Source: Microtetraspora sp. NBRC 16547 (GTDB taxonomy: Bacteria > Actinomycetota > Actinomycetes > Streptosporangiales > Streptosporangiaceae). Taken from it: a stretch of 64,000 nucleotides of DNA. The DNA is taken from positions 62,001-126,000 of the forward strand of contig NZ_BSSE01000005.1 of NCBI RefSeq assembly GCF_030268965.1, written 5' to 3'. The position numbers and the translations under genes are program-made. Of the stretch, positions 45,813-56,132 are shown one piece after another. A model generated the notes under the pieces. It saw only the letters and a list, made by a program, of their open reading frames with translations. It had not been told where the DNA came from and ran no database searches. Each line of letters starts with the position of its first letter. Positions within the stretch are counted from its first letter, which is position 1.

Positions 45813-46124
45813 TCACCCGCCCCCCGGCTGGGGCGGGATGACGGGGCCCGCGAGCGAGGCCAGCTCCAGGAGCGGGACGAGGACGGCCTGGCGCGGATCC
45901 TCCACCGCGCCGCCTGGCGGCTGGAAGCAGGTGACGGCCGCGTCGAGCACCGCGGCGATCACCGTCGAGTCCGGGAAGGGGATCTCGACCCCGACGGTGC
46001 CATCGGCGTCGGGTGGGGAGTCGCCGGTATGGAGCCGAAGGATCCGCTGCGTCTCCACGGCCATCGCCACGCCGAGCATCGCGGCGCGCATGAACCGCTC
46101 GGCGGCGTGAGCATCTGCGATCAT
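45813..46124 (-). CDS. Hypothetical protein
   Basis: A 103-residue soluble protein, not recognised. It starts MIADAHAAERFMRAAMLGVA and ends in a Pro/Gly-rich tail (IPPQPGGG). The ATG has GGAGG 6 nt upstream. It lies between hemW and lepA on the same strand. Confidence 0.5.
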   Translation of the reverse strand: MIADAHAAERFMRAAMLGVAMAVETQRILRLHTGDSPPDADGTVGVEIPFPDSTVIAAVLDAAVTCFQPPGGAVEDPRQAVLVPLLELASLAGPVIPPQPGGG

Positions 46125-46293
46125 TTCCGACCTCCGAATCGCACAGGCGTTCGACTCAGAAGGTACGTGAGGCGACCGACAATTCCCGGCGCGTCAGGGG
46201 TTCCGGCCACCCTGGGCGCTCGTGTCCGTCGGCGAGGTCGGCGAGTTCGTCAACGGCCGGCGGTCCAAGCGCACAGCAACCGCACCGCAGTTG

Positions 46294-46331
46294 CGGCATA
46301 GCTGCGGCGCGGCCGCGCCGCAGCCATGCCG
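46294..46331 (-). terminator. Perfect GC palindrome downstream of lepA
   Basis: GCTGCGGCGCGG/CCGCGCCGCAGC is a 24-bp perfect palindrome (46301-46324), flanked by further CGGCA/TGCCG arms. It lies 34 nt past the lepA stop on the minus strand and probably terminates lepA. There is no U-tract. Confidence 0.6.
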
Positions 46332-46364
46332 GGAGCGCCGTAACCGCCCCGACTACTTGCCCGG

Positions 46365-48206
46365 CTACTTCTTCGGCTTGTCCGCCGACGACGTCTCGGT
46401 CGAAAGGGCGGCCACGAACGCCTCCTGGGGAACCTCGACGCGGCCGACCATCTTCATCCGCTTCTTGCCTTCCTTCTGCTTCTCCAGCAGCTTGCGCTTA
46501 CGGCTGATGTCGCCGCCGTAGCACTTGGCGAGAACGTCCTTGCGGATGGCGCGGATGTTCTCGCGGGCGATGACGCGGGCGCCGATGGCGGCCTGGATGG
46601 GAACCTCGAACTGCTGCCTCGGGATGAGGTCCCTGAGCTTCTTGGCCATCTCGACGCCGTAGGCGTAGGCCTTCTCGCGGTGAACGATGGCGCTGAAGGC
46701 GTCCACAGCCTCGCCCTGCAGGAGGATGTCGACCTTGACCAGGTCGGCGGACTGCTCGCCGGAGGGCTCGTAATCGAGGGAGGCGTAGCCGCGGGTCTTC
46801 GACTTGAGCTGGTCGAAGAAGTCGAAGATGATCTCGCCGAGCGGCAACGTGTAGCGGATCTCGACCCGGTCCTCGGACAGGTAGTCCATGCCCAGGAGGG
46901 CGCCGCGCCGTCCCTGGCAGAGCTCCATGATCGCCCCGATGAACTCGGCGGGGGCGAGCAGCGTGGCCTTGACCACCGGCTCGTGGATCTCGGCGATCTT
47001 GCCTTCGGGGAACTCGGACGGGTTGGTGACGACCAGCTCGCGGCCGTCCTCCATCATCACGCGATAGATCACGTTGGGCGCGGTGGAGATGAGCGAGAGG
47101 TTGAACTCGCGCTCCAGCCGCTCGCGGACGATCTCCATGTGGAGCAGGCCGAGGAAGCCGCACCGGAAGCCGAAGCCGAGCGCGGCCGAGGTCTCGGGCT
47201 CGTAGACGAGGGCGGCGTCGTTGAGCCGCAACTTGTCAAGGGCCTCGCGCAGCTCGGGGTAGTCGTCGCCGTCGATCGGATAGAGCCCGGAGTAGACCAT
47301 GGGCTTGGGGTGCTCGTAGCCGCCGAGCGCCTCCGCAGCGGCCCTGGACGCGCTGGTGACGGTGTCACCGACCCGGGACTGGCGGACGTCCTTCACGCCG
47401 GTGATGAGGTAGCCCACCTCGCCGACGCCAAGGCCGGCGGACGGCATGGGCTCGGGCGAGATGACGCCGATCTCCAGGAGCTCGTGCTGGGCGCCGGTGG
47501 ACATCATGAGCAGCCGCTCGCGCTTGGAGAGCTGGCCGTCCACGACGCGTACGTACGTGACGACGCCGCGGTAGGTGTCGTAGACCGAGTCGAAGATCAG
47601 CGCGCGGGCGGGCGCGTCGGCGACGCCGACAGGCGCGGGGATGGTCGCCACGACGTGGTCGAGCAGCTCCTCGACGCCGACGCCGGTCTTGCCGGACACA
47701 CGCAGCACGTCGGACGGGTCGCAGCCGATGAGGCCGGCCAGCTCCTCGGCGTACTTGTCCGGCTGGGCGGCGGGCAGGTCGATCTTGTTGAGGACCGGGA
47801 TGATGTGCAGGTCGGCGTTCATGGCCATGTAGAGGTTGGCCAGCGTCTGGGCCTCGATGCCCTGGGCCGCGTCGACGAGCAGGATCGCGCCCTCGCACGC
47901 CTCGAGCGAGCGGGACACCTCGTAGGAGAAGTCGACGTGGCCGGGCGTGTCGATCATGTTGAGCACATGACCCTTCCACGGGAGCCGCACGGCCTGCGAC
48001 TTGATCGTGATGCCACGCTCACGCTCGATGTCCATGCGGTCGAGGTACTGCGCGCGCATGGAGCGGTCGTCGACCACACCGGTGAGCTGCAGCATCCGGT
48101 CGGCGAGGGTTGACTTGCCATGGTCGATGTGCGCGATGATGCAGAAGTTGCGGATCAACGCGGGGTCGGTCTGGCCAGGCTGAGTGCGCACCGAGGTCCG
48201 TTTCAA
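46365..48206 (-). CDS. lepA: Elongation factor 4 (LepA)
   Basis: A 613-residue translational GTPase that acts on ribosomes during initiation and back-translocation-like remodelling. The G domain shows [54 protein letters not shown] and [12 protein letters not shown]. The LepA-specific C-terminal domain has [20 protein letters not shown]. The start is TTG 48206 (MKRTSVRTQ). It is divergent from the GH18-like gene and shares a 107-bp intergenic region with it. Confidence 0.96.
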   Translation of the reverse strand: MKRTSVRTQPGQTDPALIRNFCIIAHIDHGKSTLADRMLQLTGVVDDRSMRAQYLDRMDIERERGITIKSQAVRLPWKGHVLNMIDTPGHVDFSYEVSRSLEACEGAILLVDAAQGIEAQTLANLYMAMNADLHIIPVLNKIDLPAAQPDKYAEELAGLIGCDPSDVLRVSGKTGVGVEELLDHVVATIPAPVGVADAPARALIFDSVYDTYRGVVTYVRVVDGQLSKRERLLMMSTGAQHELLEIGVISPEPMPSAGLGVGEVGYLITGVKDVRQSRVGDTVTSASRAAAEALGGYEHPKPMVYSGLYPIDGDDYPELREALDKLRLNDAALVYEPETSAALGFGFRCGFLGLLHMEIVRERLEREFNLSLISTAPNVIYRVMMEDGRELVVTNPSEFPEGKIAEIHEPVVKATLLAPAEFIGAIMELCQGRRGALLGMDYLSEDRVEIRYTLPLGEIIFDFFDQLKSKTRGYASLDYEPSGEQSADLVKVDILLQGEAVDAFSAIVHREKAYAYGVEMAKKLRDLIPRQQFEVPIQAAIGARVIARENIRAIRKDVLAKCYGGDISRKRKLLEKQKEGKKRMKMVGRVEVPQEAFVAALSTETSSADKPKK

Positions 48207-48313
48207 CAGGGTTTGTGACTACGATCGACGGATCGGGCCGCGCCGTCGCCGGCTCAGCCTTCTCTCCCGTCATCGGCTGGCGAACCAGCCACCCTCCATG
48301 GTGGCATGTCCGG

Positions 48314-49306
48314 ATGCTTGCCTTGACCATCACCAAGCGGGTGATCAGGTGGACCGCGATCGTCCTGGCCGTACTGATCGCCGCCGCACTGGTCGCCGCG
48401 GCGGCGTTACGCCTCCAGTTCACCGGCTCTTCGGCCGCGTGGGCGCGGAGCACGGGAAACGACGCCATCTGGATGGGACACGCGTGGGTGGACGGCCGCC
48501 GCACCGCCGCCGACGTCGACGCGTTCGCCGCCCGGCTGGGCTCCGTCAAAGACGTGTACGTACACAGCGGCCCGTTCGCCTACGACGGCACCCTGGATCC
48601 CGACAAATACCCCAATGCTGGCAATTTCTTGAAATGGTGGAAAAAGCGACACCCGGGGGTAAGGGTGTCCGCCTGGCTGGGGCAGCGCCTCGACCCCGGA
48701 TTCCTTGATCTGAGCGACCCGGCGACCCGGACCCGCGTCGTCGCCGGCGCCAAGGCCCTCGTCGATCTGGGCTACGACGGCATCCACTACGACTTCGAGC
48801 CGGTCCCCGACGGCGATCAGGACTTCCTCGACGTGCTGCGCGAGACCCGCAAGGTCATCGGCTCGCGTCCGCTGTCGGTCGCCACCCAGCAGATCGAGCC
48901 GCTGCCGGGCGCCGCACTCCCGGCCCGGCTGGCCATCGGGCACGAGAAGTACTGGAGCCGGGACTACTTCCGCCGGGTGACCGACCTCACCGACCAGGTC
49001 GCGATCATGACGTACGACTCCTGGACCTTCCTCCCCTCCCTCTACGGCGGCCACGTCGTACGGCAGGCGAAGATCGCGCTCGGCATCGTGCCCGAGGACA
49101 AGACGCTCCTCATCGGCGCCCCCGCATACCACGACCATGTCGGCGACCACGCCGAGAGCGTCGCGACGGCGGCGGAGGGCACCCGCCTGGCCCTGACGGA
49201 ACACGGCCGCCGCACGAAGGTGGGGCTGGCGATGTACGTCGACTTCGCGGCCACGGAGGAGGACTGGCGAGAATACGACGCGTCCTGGGTCAGGCCGCAC
49301 GCCTGA
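48314..49306 (+). CDS. Membrane-anchored GH18-like glycoside hydrolase family protein
   Basis: About 330 residues with an N-terminal membrane anchor (WTAIVLAVLIAAALVAAAAL) and an extracytoplasmic TIM-barrel domain. LGYDGIHYDFEPVPDGDQDF at about residues 152-171 resembles the GH18 DGxxxDxE catalytic strand, and VAIMTYDSWTF fits the MxYD segment. Chitin or peptidoglycan glycan chains are possible substrates. ATG 48314 is chosen because the anchor begins just after it; ATG 48215 is in frame and would add 33 residues. The remaining active-site residues cannot be checked by eye. Confidence 0.72.
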   Translation: MLALTITKRVIRWTAIVLAVLIAAALVAAAALRLQFTGSSAAWARSTGNDAIWMGHAWVDGRRTAADVDAFAARLGSVKDVYVHSGPFAYDGTLDPDKYPNAGNFLKWWKKRHPGVRVSAWLGQRLDPGFLDLSDPATRTRVVAGAKALVDLGYDGIHYDFEPVPDGDQDFLDVLRETRKVIGSRPLSVATQQIEPLPGAALPARLAIGHEKYWSRDYFRRVTDLTDQVAIMTYDSWTFLPSLYGGHVVRQAKIALGIVPEDKTLLIGAPAYHDHVGDHAESVATAAEGTRLALTEHGRRTKVGLAMYVDFAATEEDWREYDASWVRPHA

Positions 49307-49465
49307 CGGCGCCGGTCCGGGTTAGGATGGCGGTGCAGGTGACCACGCGATCGCTCGATTTGAGCGACATCGCGAGCTGTTGGTACCCTGTTCAACTGCG
49401 TGTGGCGCGCCCTCTCTCGAGCCCGCGCGCCCCATCCGACCAAGACTCACACCGAGGCTTTCTTC

Positions 49466-49738
49466 GTGGCGAACATCAAGTCCCAGATCAAGCGCAACCG
49501 GCAGAACGAGAAGGCCCGGCTGCGCAACAAGGCTGTCAAGTCGTCCCTGAAGACGGCGGTCCGCAAGTTCCGCGAGGCCGCTGACGAGGGCGACGTCGAG
49601 GCGACCCTGGCCGCCCTGCACACCGCGAGCCGTCAGCTCGACAAGGCCGTCAGCAAGGGCGTCATCCACAGGAACCAGGCCGCCAACCGCAAGTCGGCGA
49701 TCGCCAAGCGCGCCGCCGCCCTGCAGGCCGCCAAGTAG
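49466..49738 (+). CDS. rpsT: 30S ribosomal protein S20
   Basis: A 90-residue basic protein with the S20 pattern [20 protein letters not shown], then [20 protein letters not shown]. It binds 16S rRNA helices in the small subunit. The GTG at 49466 has GAGG 8 nt upstream and yields the conserved N-terminus. The rpsT-lepA neighbourhood is conserved in actinobacteria. Confidence 0.97.
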   Translation: MANIKSQIKRNRQNEKARLRNKAVKSSLKTAVRKFREAADEGDVEATLAALHTASRQLDKAVSKGVIHRNQAANRKSAIAKRAAALQAAK

Positions 49739-49748
49739 CCCACTCCGT

Positions 49749-49813
49749 TGCCCGCTTCGTCGCGGGCACGCGGATGTGTCGCGCCGCATCCCCTCCCCGG
49801 GGGTGCGGCGTTT
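49749..49813 (+). terminator. Tandem hairpins after rpsT
   Basis: TGCCCGC-TTCGTC-GCGGGCA (49749-49768) is followed by a CGCCGCA/TGCGGCG stem with inner CCCC/GGGG (49782-49810) and then TTT. This is a likely rpsT terminator. Confidence 0.75.
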
Positions 49814-50123
49814 CGGCGCTTTCATCCCCTTTCTCGCATTCCTCTGGCTCCTCACGCGTTTCCGCGTACTGTCGCGTCTCCCGCCCGATAAGACCGGAAA
49901 GCCGGACTACTCCCCGGTTTCCGGCATTCTCCCGCGTTATCGCGGTTTTCGGGCGCGCGCGCTTATAGCAGAGAATTGTGCACCTTCTAGTCGTGAAATG
50001 TCACGATTTCAATATCACACGGGGGTTGCCGCCGCGCATCGACTCCGTCACCGATCTTTCTGGCGTTTCGCCGATCGCCCTATGGTGAGGCGATCGGGAG
50101 TCCGACGAGCCAGAGGACGATAC
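49814..50123. promoter_or_regulatory. Non-coding leader of the ABC exporter operon with inverted repeats
   Basis: A 310-bp gap, less GC-rich than its surroundings. It holds TGAAAT-N6-ATTTCA (49994-50011) and CGATCGCC-N9-GGCGATCG (50082-50106), the latter about 18 nt before the first permease start. These may be operators for an unlinked regulator. No gene is seen. Confidence 0.4.
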
Positions 50124-52760
50124 ATGCGGGGGCGGACACCGCTGGTATTCCGGCGCGCACTGAGCGAACCGCTCCTGTTGGCGGCAGCGTTCGGCTCGAT
50201 CCTGCTCGCCACGACCACGCTGGTCGCCCTCATGACATACGCCGCCTCGGTGACCGACCGGGGCGTGCGGCAGGCGGTCGAGACGGCGCCGCTCACTCTC
50301 ACCTCCACCACCGTCACGTCCTCGGTGAAGGCCGACGACTACGCCCGCATCGACCGGATGGTCCGCGACGGCATCACGCGCGGGTACGCCGGGGTCCCGC
50401 ACCGCGTGGTGAGCGGCGCCCGGTCCGACTCGTACGCGATGCCGGGCCAGGAGGGGCGCGAGCGGCCTGATCTGACCCGGTTCGCCACCTACGAGGACCT
50501 GCGGGAGCGGGCGGATCTGGTCGCGGGCGCGTGGCCGGCCGAGAGCCCTGCCGGGACGGTGGAGGCCGCGCTCTCCCAGCCAGCCGCCGAGGCGATGCGG
50601 GTGGCCCCGGGCGGCGAGTTCGCGGTCGTCGGCCGATTGGACGGCCGCACGGTCAAGGTCAAGGTCGCCGGGGTCTTCCGGCTGCGAGCCTCCGACGGTG
50701 ACCGGTGGGCCGGCGACGAACTGCTCCGCAACGGCACCCAGGTCGGCGGCTACACCACGTACGGGCCGCTCGTGGTCCCCGCGACGACATTCGTCAGTCA
50801 GTTCGCCACGAGCGTCTCGGCGACCTGGATGGCCGTGCCCGACCTGAGCGGCCTGATCCGTGAGGACCTGCGTCCCCTCGCCGCGTCGGTCACCGGCATC
50901 GAGGCCACGCTCCCGGGCGGATGCACAGGATGCACGGTCTCCACCGGCCTCCCCGCGATGCTCACCCAGCTCGACCGGGCCGCGCTCGTCGCCCGCTCAA
51001 CGATGTTGATCCCGGTGCTGCAGCTTCTGGTGCTCGCCGCGTACGCGCTGACGTTGACGGCGCGGCTGCTGTCCGACCACCGCCGGATGGAGGTCGCGCT
51101 GCTGCGGTCGCGCGGCGCGGGCTCGGTCCGGCTCGCCACGCTGGCGGGCGGCGAGGCGCTGCTGGTCGCGCTGCCGTGCGCGGTGGCCGCACCGTACCTG
51201 GCGCCGCCCCTGCTCGCGCTGGTCGGCGGCACCGGGACGCCGCTGTGGCAGAACCCGGGCGCGACGACCTTCGCCGTCTCGGCCGCCGTGGCGCTGGCCT
51301 GCGCGGTGCTGCTCGCGCTCCCCGCGGTGCGCGGGGCGCGCCGGACGTACGTCGAGGAGCAGGGGGCGCGCGGGCGCGGCGACGGGCAGGGCATCCTCCA
51401 GCGGGCCGGGGCCGACCTGGCGCTGCTGGTGGTGGCGGTGCTGGCGATCTGGCAGCTCCAGCGCTACGGCGCGCCGGTGACCGAGACTACCGGCGGCGAT
51501 CTGGGCATCGACCCGCTCATCGTGACCGGTCCGGCGCTCGCACTGCTCTGCGGCGGCCTGCTGGGCCTGCGGCTGGTGCCCCTCGTCTCCCGGATCCTTG
51601 AGCGGGCGACGACGCGGCGGCCGGGCTTCGCGGCCGCGGTCGGGGTGCGTCAGGTGAGCAGGCGGCCCGCCCGCTACTCGGGGCCCGCGCTGCTGCTGAC
51701 GATGGCCGTCGCGATCGGGGCGCTGTCCCTGGCCACCTCGGCCACCTGGCGGCAGTCGCAGGACGACCAGGCCCGGCATCTGGCCGGCGCCGACCTGCGG
51801 GTGGCCACCGGGCAGGGGGACACGGGGGACGGCTTGTCCACGCTGCCCGGCGTCACCGCGCTCACGCCGGTCCACCGCGTACGGGCCTCCATGGGAGGCG
51901 GGGACGTCGATCTCCTCGCGGCGGACGCGGCCCGGCTGCCGGAGGTCATGCTGCTGCGTCCGGACCTGTCCGTCGTGCCGCTCGCCACGCTGGCCTCCCG
52001 CCTCGCCGGGGGCGGTACGGCGCTGCCGGTCGTGGTCACCGATGACCTGGCCAAGGAGCGCACGCTCACGATCGGCACGTCGCCCGTCCCGGTCGACGTG
52101 GTGGGGACCGTGCGGGCCATGCCGGGCACGCCCGCGGGCGTCTCGGCCGTCCTCGCCGACCTGACCGCGCTGCGCGCCGTCACCAAGGCCCCGGCCAAGG
52201 CGACGGAGTGGTGGCTGGCCGCTTCCGGCGACGACACCTCGGCCGCCGCGGCGGCGCTGGCGAAGCAGGGGGCGAGCGTGACCGAGGTGGCCGCCCTCAG
52301 CCGGCAGCTCAGGGACGATCCGCTGGCGGGTGGCCTGCGGGGCGCGCTGGCCCTCGGCTTCGTCGCCGCGCTCGCGTTCGCCGTGCTGGGCTTCCTGGTG
52401 AACGCGGCCGTGTCCGCGCGCGAGCGCAGGTCGGAGTTCGCCCTGCTCGGGGCGCTCGGCGTCGGCTTCCGGCAGATGCTCGGCCTGCTCGCCGTCGAAC
52501 AGTCGTTCGTCATCGGGCTGTCGCTGGTCGGAGGCGTGCTGCTGGCCGCCGCGGTCGCGCTGGCGGTGGTGCCGTCCATCGTCCTGACCGGGCAGGCAAC
52601 GGCGGTGACGCCACCGGTGGTGCTGGACATCCCGTGGCCGGGCATCGCCGCGCTCGGCCTCGGGGTGGGGGCGGTGCTGCTGGCAGTCATATTCGGGCTG
52701 GCCCGCTCGCTGCACCGGCGCGGGCCCGGCGGCGTGCTGCGTTCCGGGGAGGACCGATGA
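50124..52760 (+). CDS. FtsX-like ABC transporter permease (large, first of pair)
   Basis: An 878-residue membrane protein of the FtsX/MacB permease type. It has an N-terminal helix (LLLAAAFGSILLATTTLVAL), a large outer domain, four central helices (LIPVLQLLVLAAYALTLTAR; LALLCGGLLGLRLVPLV), a second outer domain and three C-terminal helices (ALALGFVAALAFAVLGFLV, then ARERRSEFALLGALGVGFRQ, an FtsX signature). Two outer domains and about ten helices suggest a fused double permease. The ATG has GAGGA 6 nt upstream. It overlaps the second permease by ATGA. It probably exports a lipid, peptide or lipoprotein. Confidence 0.82.
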   Translation: MRGRTPLVFRRALSEPLLLAAAFGSILLATTTLVALMTYAASVTDRGVRQAVETAPLTLTSTTVTSSVKADDYARIDRMVRDGITRGYAGVPHRVVSGARSDSYAMPGQEGRERPDLTRFATYEDLRERADLVAGAWPAESPAGTVEAALSQPAAEAMRVAPGGEFAVVGRLDGRTVKVKVAGVFRLRASDGDRWAGDELLRNGTQVGGYTTYGPLVVPATTFVSQFATSVSATWMAVPDLSGLIREDLRPLAASVTGIEATLPGGCTGCTVSTGLPAMLTQLDRAALVARSTMLIPVLQLLVLAAYALTLTARLLSDHRRMEVALLRSRGAGSVRLATLAGGEALLVALPCAVAAPYLAPPLLALVGGTGTPLWQNPGATTFAVSAAVALACAVLLALPAVRGARRTYVEEQGARGRGDGQGILQRAGADLALLVVAVLAIWQLQRYGAPVTETTGGDLGIDPLIVTGPALALLCGGLLGLRLVPLVSRILERATTRRPGFAAAVGVRQVSRRPARYSGPALLLTMAVAIGALSLATSATWRQSQDDQARHLAGADLRVATGQGDTGDGLSTLPGVTALTPVHRVRASMGGGDVDLLAADAARLPEVMLLRPDLSVVPLATLASRLAGGGTALPVVVTDDLAKERTLTIGTSPVPVDVVGTVRAMPGTPAGVSAVLADLTALRAVTKAPAKATEWWLAASGDDTSAAAAALAKQGASVTEVAALSRQLRDDPLAGGLRGALALGFVAALAFAVLGFLVNAAVSARERRSEFALLGALGVGFRQMLGLLAVEQSFVIGLSLVGGVLLAAAVALAVVPSIVLTGQATAVTPPVVLDIPWPGIAALGLGVGAVLLAVIFGLARSLHRRGPGGVLRSGEDR

Positions 52761-55228
52761 TCCGGCTGCTCGGAGTTCACCGGGGTACGGCGGCGCTGCT
52801 CGCTCTGCTCACGCTGACCGCGTCGCTGCTGGTCGCCGGGCTCCCCCGGGCTTTGGAGGCGTCGCTCGACGAGAGCGCGGCGACGCTGCTGCGGACGTCG
52901 CCCGCGCAGACCACGGCGCTGACCTTCAGCCTGGATGGTTCGTACGCTCCGGACCGGCTCCCGAGCGTCGCGCGGATCGCGGAGTGGGACGACAGGTGGC
53001 GTGCGCGGCTTCCCCTGGCTGTGCGCCACGTCGTCGACGACACGGCCAGGTACAGCTTCATGACGCCCCCGATGGCGATCAACGGCATGCGGAACCGCTA
53101 TATGGCGCTCGCCTGGGCGGAGGGCGCGGAATCACGGATCAGGTATGTCGAAGGAGTGGCGCCAGGCCCTACCGGTTCTCCCGTCCGATTCAATGTCGGC
53201 CTCGCCGCGACGGCAGCGGCTGAGTTCGGCATCAAGGTCGGGGACACGATCGGTTTGGGCGGGTATGAAGCCATGGTCACCGGCCTCTGGGAGCCGCTGG
53301 CCCCCGACGACTCGTTCTGGACCGCCTATTACGCGGGACTCGACAAGATCGCGAAGAAGCGGGAGCTCCGCGCCGAGGAAGACGAACTGCACCTCACCGG
53401 CCTCGCCAACGGCGACGCCCTGGCCGGCGGGCAGATCCCGGTCGGCTACGGCTGGACCATCCAGGTGAACCCGTCGAAGGTCACCGCGCGCAACGCCGTT
53501 GACGTGCGCGACGGGGTGGCCGAGGCCGGCCGTCTCACGGACCAGGGGAAGGGCACCTCACTCTTCACCGGGCTCGACCAGCTCATCACGGAATACCTCG
53601 ACCGGCTGTCCACCACCCGCGCCCTGATGGCGGTGCTCCTCGGTGGGTTCGCCGTGGCCTGCCTCGGCACGATCGCACTCGCCGTACGGCTCCTCGGCTC
53701 GCGGATGCACGGCAGTCTCTCCCTGATGCGGGCACGCGGCGCGTCGCTGCCAAGGGTCACGGCCGTGGGCGGCGGGGTCGTCGCGCTCGCCATCGCACCC
53801 GCGGCCCTGGTCGGCGCAGCGTTTTCCCTGCTGGTGCCCGGGCCATCCCTGCCGATTCTGCTGCTCGGGCCCGTCGCCTTGGCCGTCATCGCCATCGCGT
53901 ACGCGTGCGGGGCGACGGCGCACGCCCACCGGCAGCCCCTCAACGAGCGCAGGGACGACGTGGTGACGCGTCGGCCGTCCCCCCGGCGGATCGCCCTCGA
54001 GGTCCTGGTCGTCCTGCTCGGAGTCGGAGGCGTCCAGCTCCTGCGCAGCCGCGGCCTCGGCGACGACCCGTTCATGATGGTGGTGCCCGCGCTGCTCACG
54101 GTGGCCGCCGCGCTGGTCGCGCTGCGCGTCTACCCGTTCCCGCTCCGGCTGCTGCTGCGCCTCACCGCCCGCCGCCGCGACGCCGCACCGTACCTGGGAC
54201 TGGCCATGGCGGCGCGGGCCGCGACCGGCGCGACCCTGCCGGTGCTGACGCTGCTGCCCGCGCTCGCGATCTGCGCGTACGGCGCGGTGACCGCCGACGG
54301 CCTCGCCACGGCGCAACGCCTGGCCGCCTGGCAGCAGGTCGGGGCCGAGATCCGGGTGCAGCGGTCGGAGGGCATCCCCGCCGACCTGATCGAGCGGATC
54401 CGCCGGACTCCCGGGGTCAAGGAAGTCGTCCCGGCGGCGGTCGGCAAGACCCACGCCGAGGTGGGGTTCACCGGCCGGGACACCGCCGTTGTGGCGGTCG
54501 ACCTGAACGCCTACCGGAAGCTGGTGGCGGGCAGCCCGCTGGAGATCCCCACGGCGCCGGCGAGCGGAGCCCTCGTGTCCTCCGACATGGCCGCGATGGC
54601 GAGCTTCGACATCACCTGGCCCGAGCAGCTGACCGTACAACCCAAGGGGAAGATCGCGACGCTGCCGGGGGTGGACACCACCAACCTGGGGCTCATCGTC
54701 CTCCCCGCCCTGACACAGCACACGAACACCCTGCTGATCAGCGGCGACGCCGAGGCCGTCAAGGCCGCCATGCCGGCCGGCACGGTGATCCGCACCGTGG
54801 ACGGCACACTCACGGAGATCACCTCGGTACCGCTCACGTCCAGCCTGATGACCGGACTGCGCGTCGTCACGCTGGCCCTCGCCGCGTACGCGCTGGCGGC
54901 CGTGGCGATCATGCTGGTGTCGGGGGCGGCGGAGCGGTCCCGCGCGCTGATCCTGCTGCACGCGATCGGCCTGACCCGCCGCCAGGCGAAGGGCATGACG
55001 GTGCTCGAAATCGGCCCGGTGCTCATCCTCGCCGTTCTCGCCGGGCTCGCGCTCGGGCTCGGCCTGCCCACGCTGCTCGGCAACGGCATCGACCTGTCCG
55101 CGTACGCCGGGCTGCGGTTCGGCGACTATCCGATCGACCCGGTCACGCCCGCCCTGCTGGCCGGCGGCGTGGCGGTCGTCGCCCTCGCGGGCGTCTACCT
55201 TGGAGGCAGCCGTGCAAAGTCTCGCTGA
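52757..55228 (+). CDS. FtsX-like ABC transporter permease (large, second of pair)
   Basis: An 823-residue protein with the same overall layout as the preceding permease: N-terminal helix (LLALLTLTASLLVAGLPRAL), outer domain, a central set of helices (ALMAVLLGGFAVACLGTIAL; RMHGSLSLMRARGASLPRVT), a second outer domain and C-terminal helices (LVSGAAERSRALILLHAIGL). The two genes probably form a heterodimeric permease. It is translationally coupled both upstream (ATGA) and downstream, where the ATPase starts within it. Confidence 0.82.
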   Translation: MIRLLGVHRGTAALLALLTLTASLLVAGLPRALEASLDESAATLLRTSPAQTTALTFSLDGSYAPDRLPSVARIAEWDDRWRARLPLAVRHVVDDTARYSFMTPPMAINGMRNRYMALAWAEGAESRIRYVEGVAPGPTGSPVRFNVGLAATAAAEFGIKVGDTIGLGGYEAMVTGLWEPLAPDDSFWTAYYAGLDKIAKKRELRAEEDELHLTGLANGDALAGGQIPVGYGWTIQVNPSKVTARNAVDVRDGVAEAGRLTDQGKGTSLFTGLDQLITEYLDRLSTTRALMAVLLGGFAVACLGTIALAVRLLGSRMHGSLSLMRARGASLPRVTAVGGGVVALAIAPAALVGAAFSLLVPGPSLPILLLGPVALAVIAIAYACGATAHAHRQPLNERRDDVVTRRPSPRRIALEVLVVLLGVGGVQLLRSRGLGDDPFMMVVPALLTVAAALVALRVYPFPLRLLLRLTARRRDAAPYLGLAMAARAATGATLPVLTLLPALAICAYGAVTADGLATAQRLAAWQQVGAEIRVQRSEGIPADLIERIRRTPGVKEVVPAAVGKTHAEVGFTGRDTAVVAVDLNAYRKLVAGSPLEIPTAPASGALVSSDMAAMASFDITWPEQLTVQPKGKIATLPGVDTTNLGLIVLPALTQHTNTLLISGDAEAVKAAMPAGTVIRTVDGTLTEITSVPLTSSLMTGLRVVTLALAAYALAAVAIMLVSGAAERSRALILLHAIGLTRRQAKGMTVLEIGPVLILAVLAGLALGLGLPTLLGNGIDLSAYAGLRFGDYPIDPVTPALLAGGVAVVALAGVYLGGSRAKSR

Positions 55229-56132
55229 CCTGGAGGCACAGGCCGGAGCGGCGAAAGCCGCGTTCGGCGCGGCCGCCCACATCCTGTGTGACAACCTGGT
55301 GCGCATCTACAAGACCGAGGGCGTCGAGGTCATCGCCCTGCAGGGGCTCGACCTGCTGATCGACAAGGGCGAGCTGATCGCCATCGTCGGCGCGTCCGGG
55401 TCCGGTAAGTCGACGCTGCTCAACGTGCTGTCCGGGCTGGACGTCCCGACCGCCGGGCTGGCCCGCGTCGCCGGCGTGGACCTGCTGTCGATGACCGCCA
55501 AGGACCGGCTGCGGTTCCGCCGCTCCGTGGTCGGGTTCGTCTGGCAGCAGACCGCGCGCAACCTGCTCCCCTATCTCACCGCGCAGGAGAACGTGGTGCT
55601 GCCCATGCGGCTGGCCACCGGGAAGGCGGACCGGGCGCGCGCGGGCGAGCTGCTCGACCTGCTCGGCGTGGCCGACTGTGCCGGACGGCGTCCCGGCGAG
55701 ATGTCGGGCGGCCAGCAGCAGCGCGTCGCGATCGCCGTGGCACTGGCCAACTCGCCTGAGGTGATCCTGGCCGACGAGCCGACCGGCGAGCTCGACAGCC
55801 ACACCTCCGAGGAGGTCTTCGGCGCGCTGCGCCGGGCCAACCGCGAGCTCGGCGTCACCAGCGTCATCGTCACGCACGACCCCCTGGTCTCCGACGAGGT
55901 GGACCGTACGATCGGCATCCGGGACGGGCGGACCTCCAGCGAGACGCTCCGCCGTACCTCCGAGGACGGCGGCCTGATCGCCGAGGAGTACGCCGTGCTC
56001 GACCGGACCGGCCGGCTGCAGCTCCCGCGTGACTTCATGACCGCGCTGGACATGGAGCGCCGGGTACGGCTGGAGCTCGAACGCGACCACATCGGGGTGT
56101 GGCCCGCCAACCAGGGAGACGAGCAGTCATGA
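55212..56132 (+). CDS. ABC transporter ATP-binding protein (LolD/MacB-like), first
   Basis: A 306-residue ATPase. Walker A is GASGSGKSTLLNVLSGLD, the signature motif MSGGQQQRVAIAVALA, and Walker B VILADEPTGELDS. An N-terminal extension of about 27 residues and a C-terminal extension of about 45 residues (DFMTALDMERRVRLELERDH) go beyond the usual 230. GTG 55212 is preferred over TTG 55200 because GGAGG lies 5 nt upstream. It starts inside the second permease gene and is followed by another ATPase, again overlapping by ATGA. Confidence 0.88.
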   Translation: MQSLADLEAQAGAAKAAFGAAAHILCDNLVRIYKTEGVEVIALQGLDLLIDKGELIAIVGASGSGKSTLLNVLSGLDVPTAGLARVAGVDLLSMTAKDRLRFRRSVVGFVWQQTARNLLPYLTAQENVVLPMRLATGKADRARAGELLDLLGVADCAGRRPGEMSGGQQQRVAIAVALANSPEVILADEPTGELDSHTSEEVFGALRRANRELGVTSVIVTHDPLVSDEVDRTIGIRDGRTSSETLRRTSEDGGLIAEEYAVLDRTGRLQLPRDFMTALDMERRVRLELERDHIGVWPANQGDEQS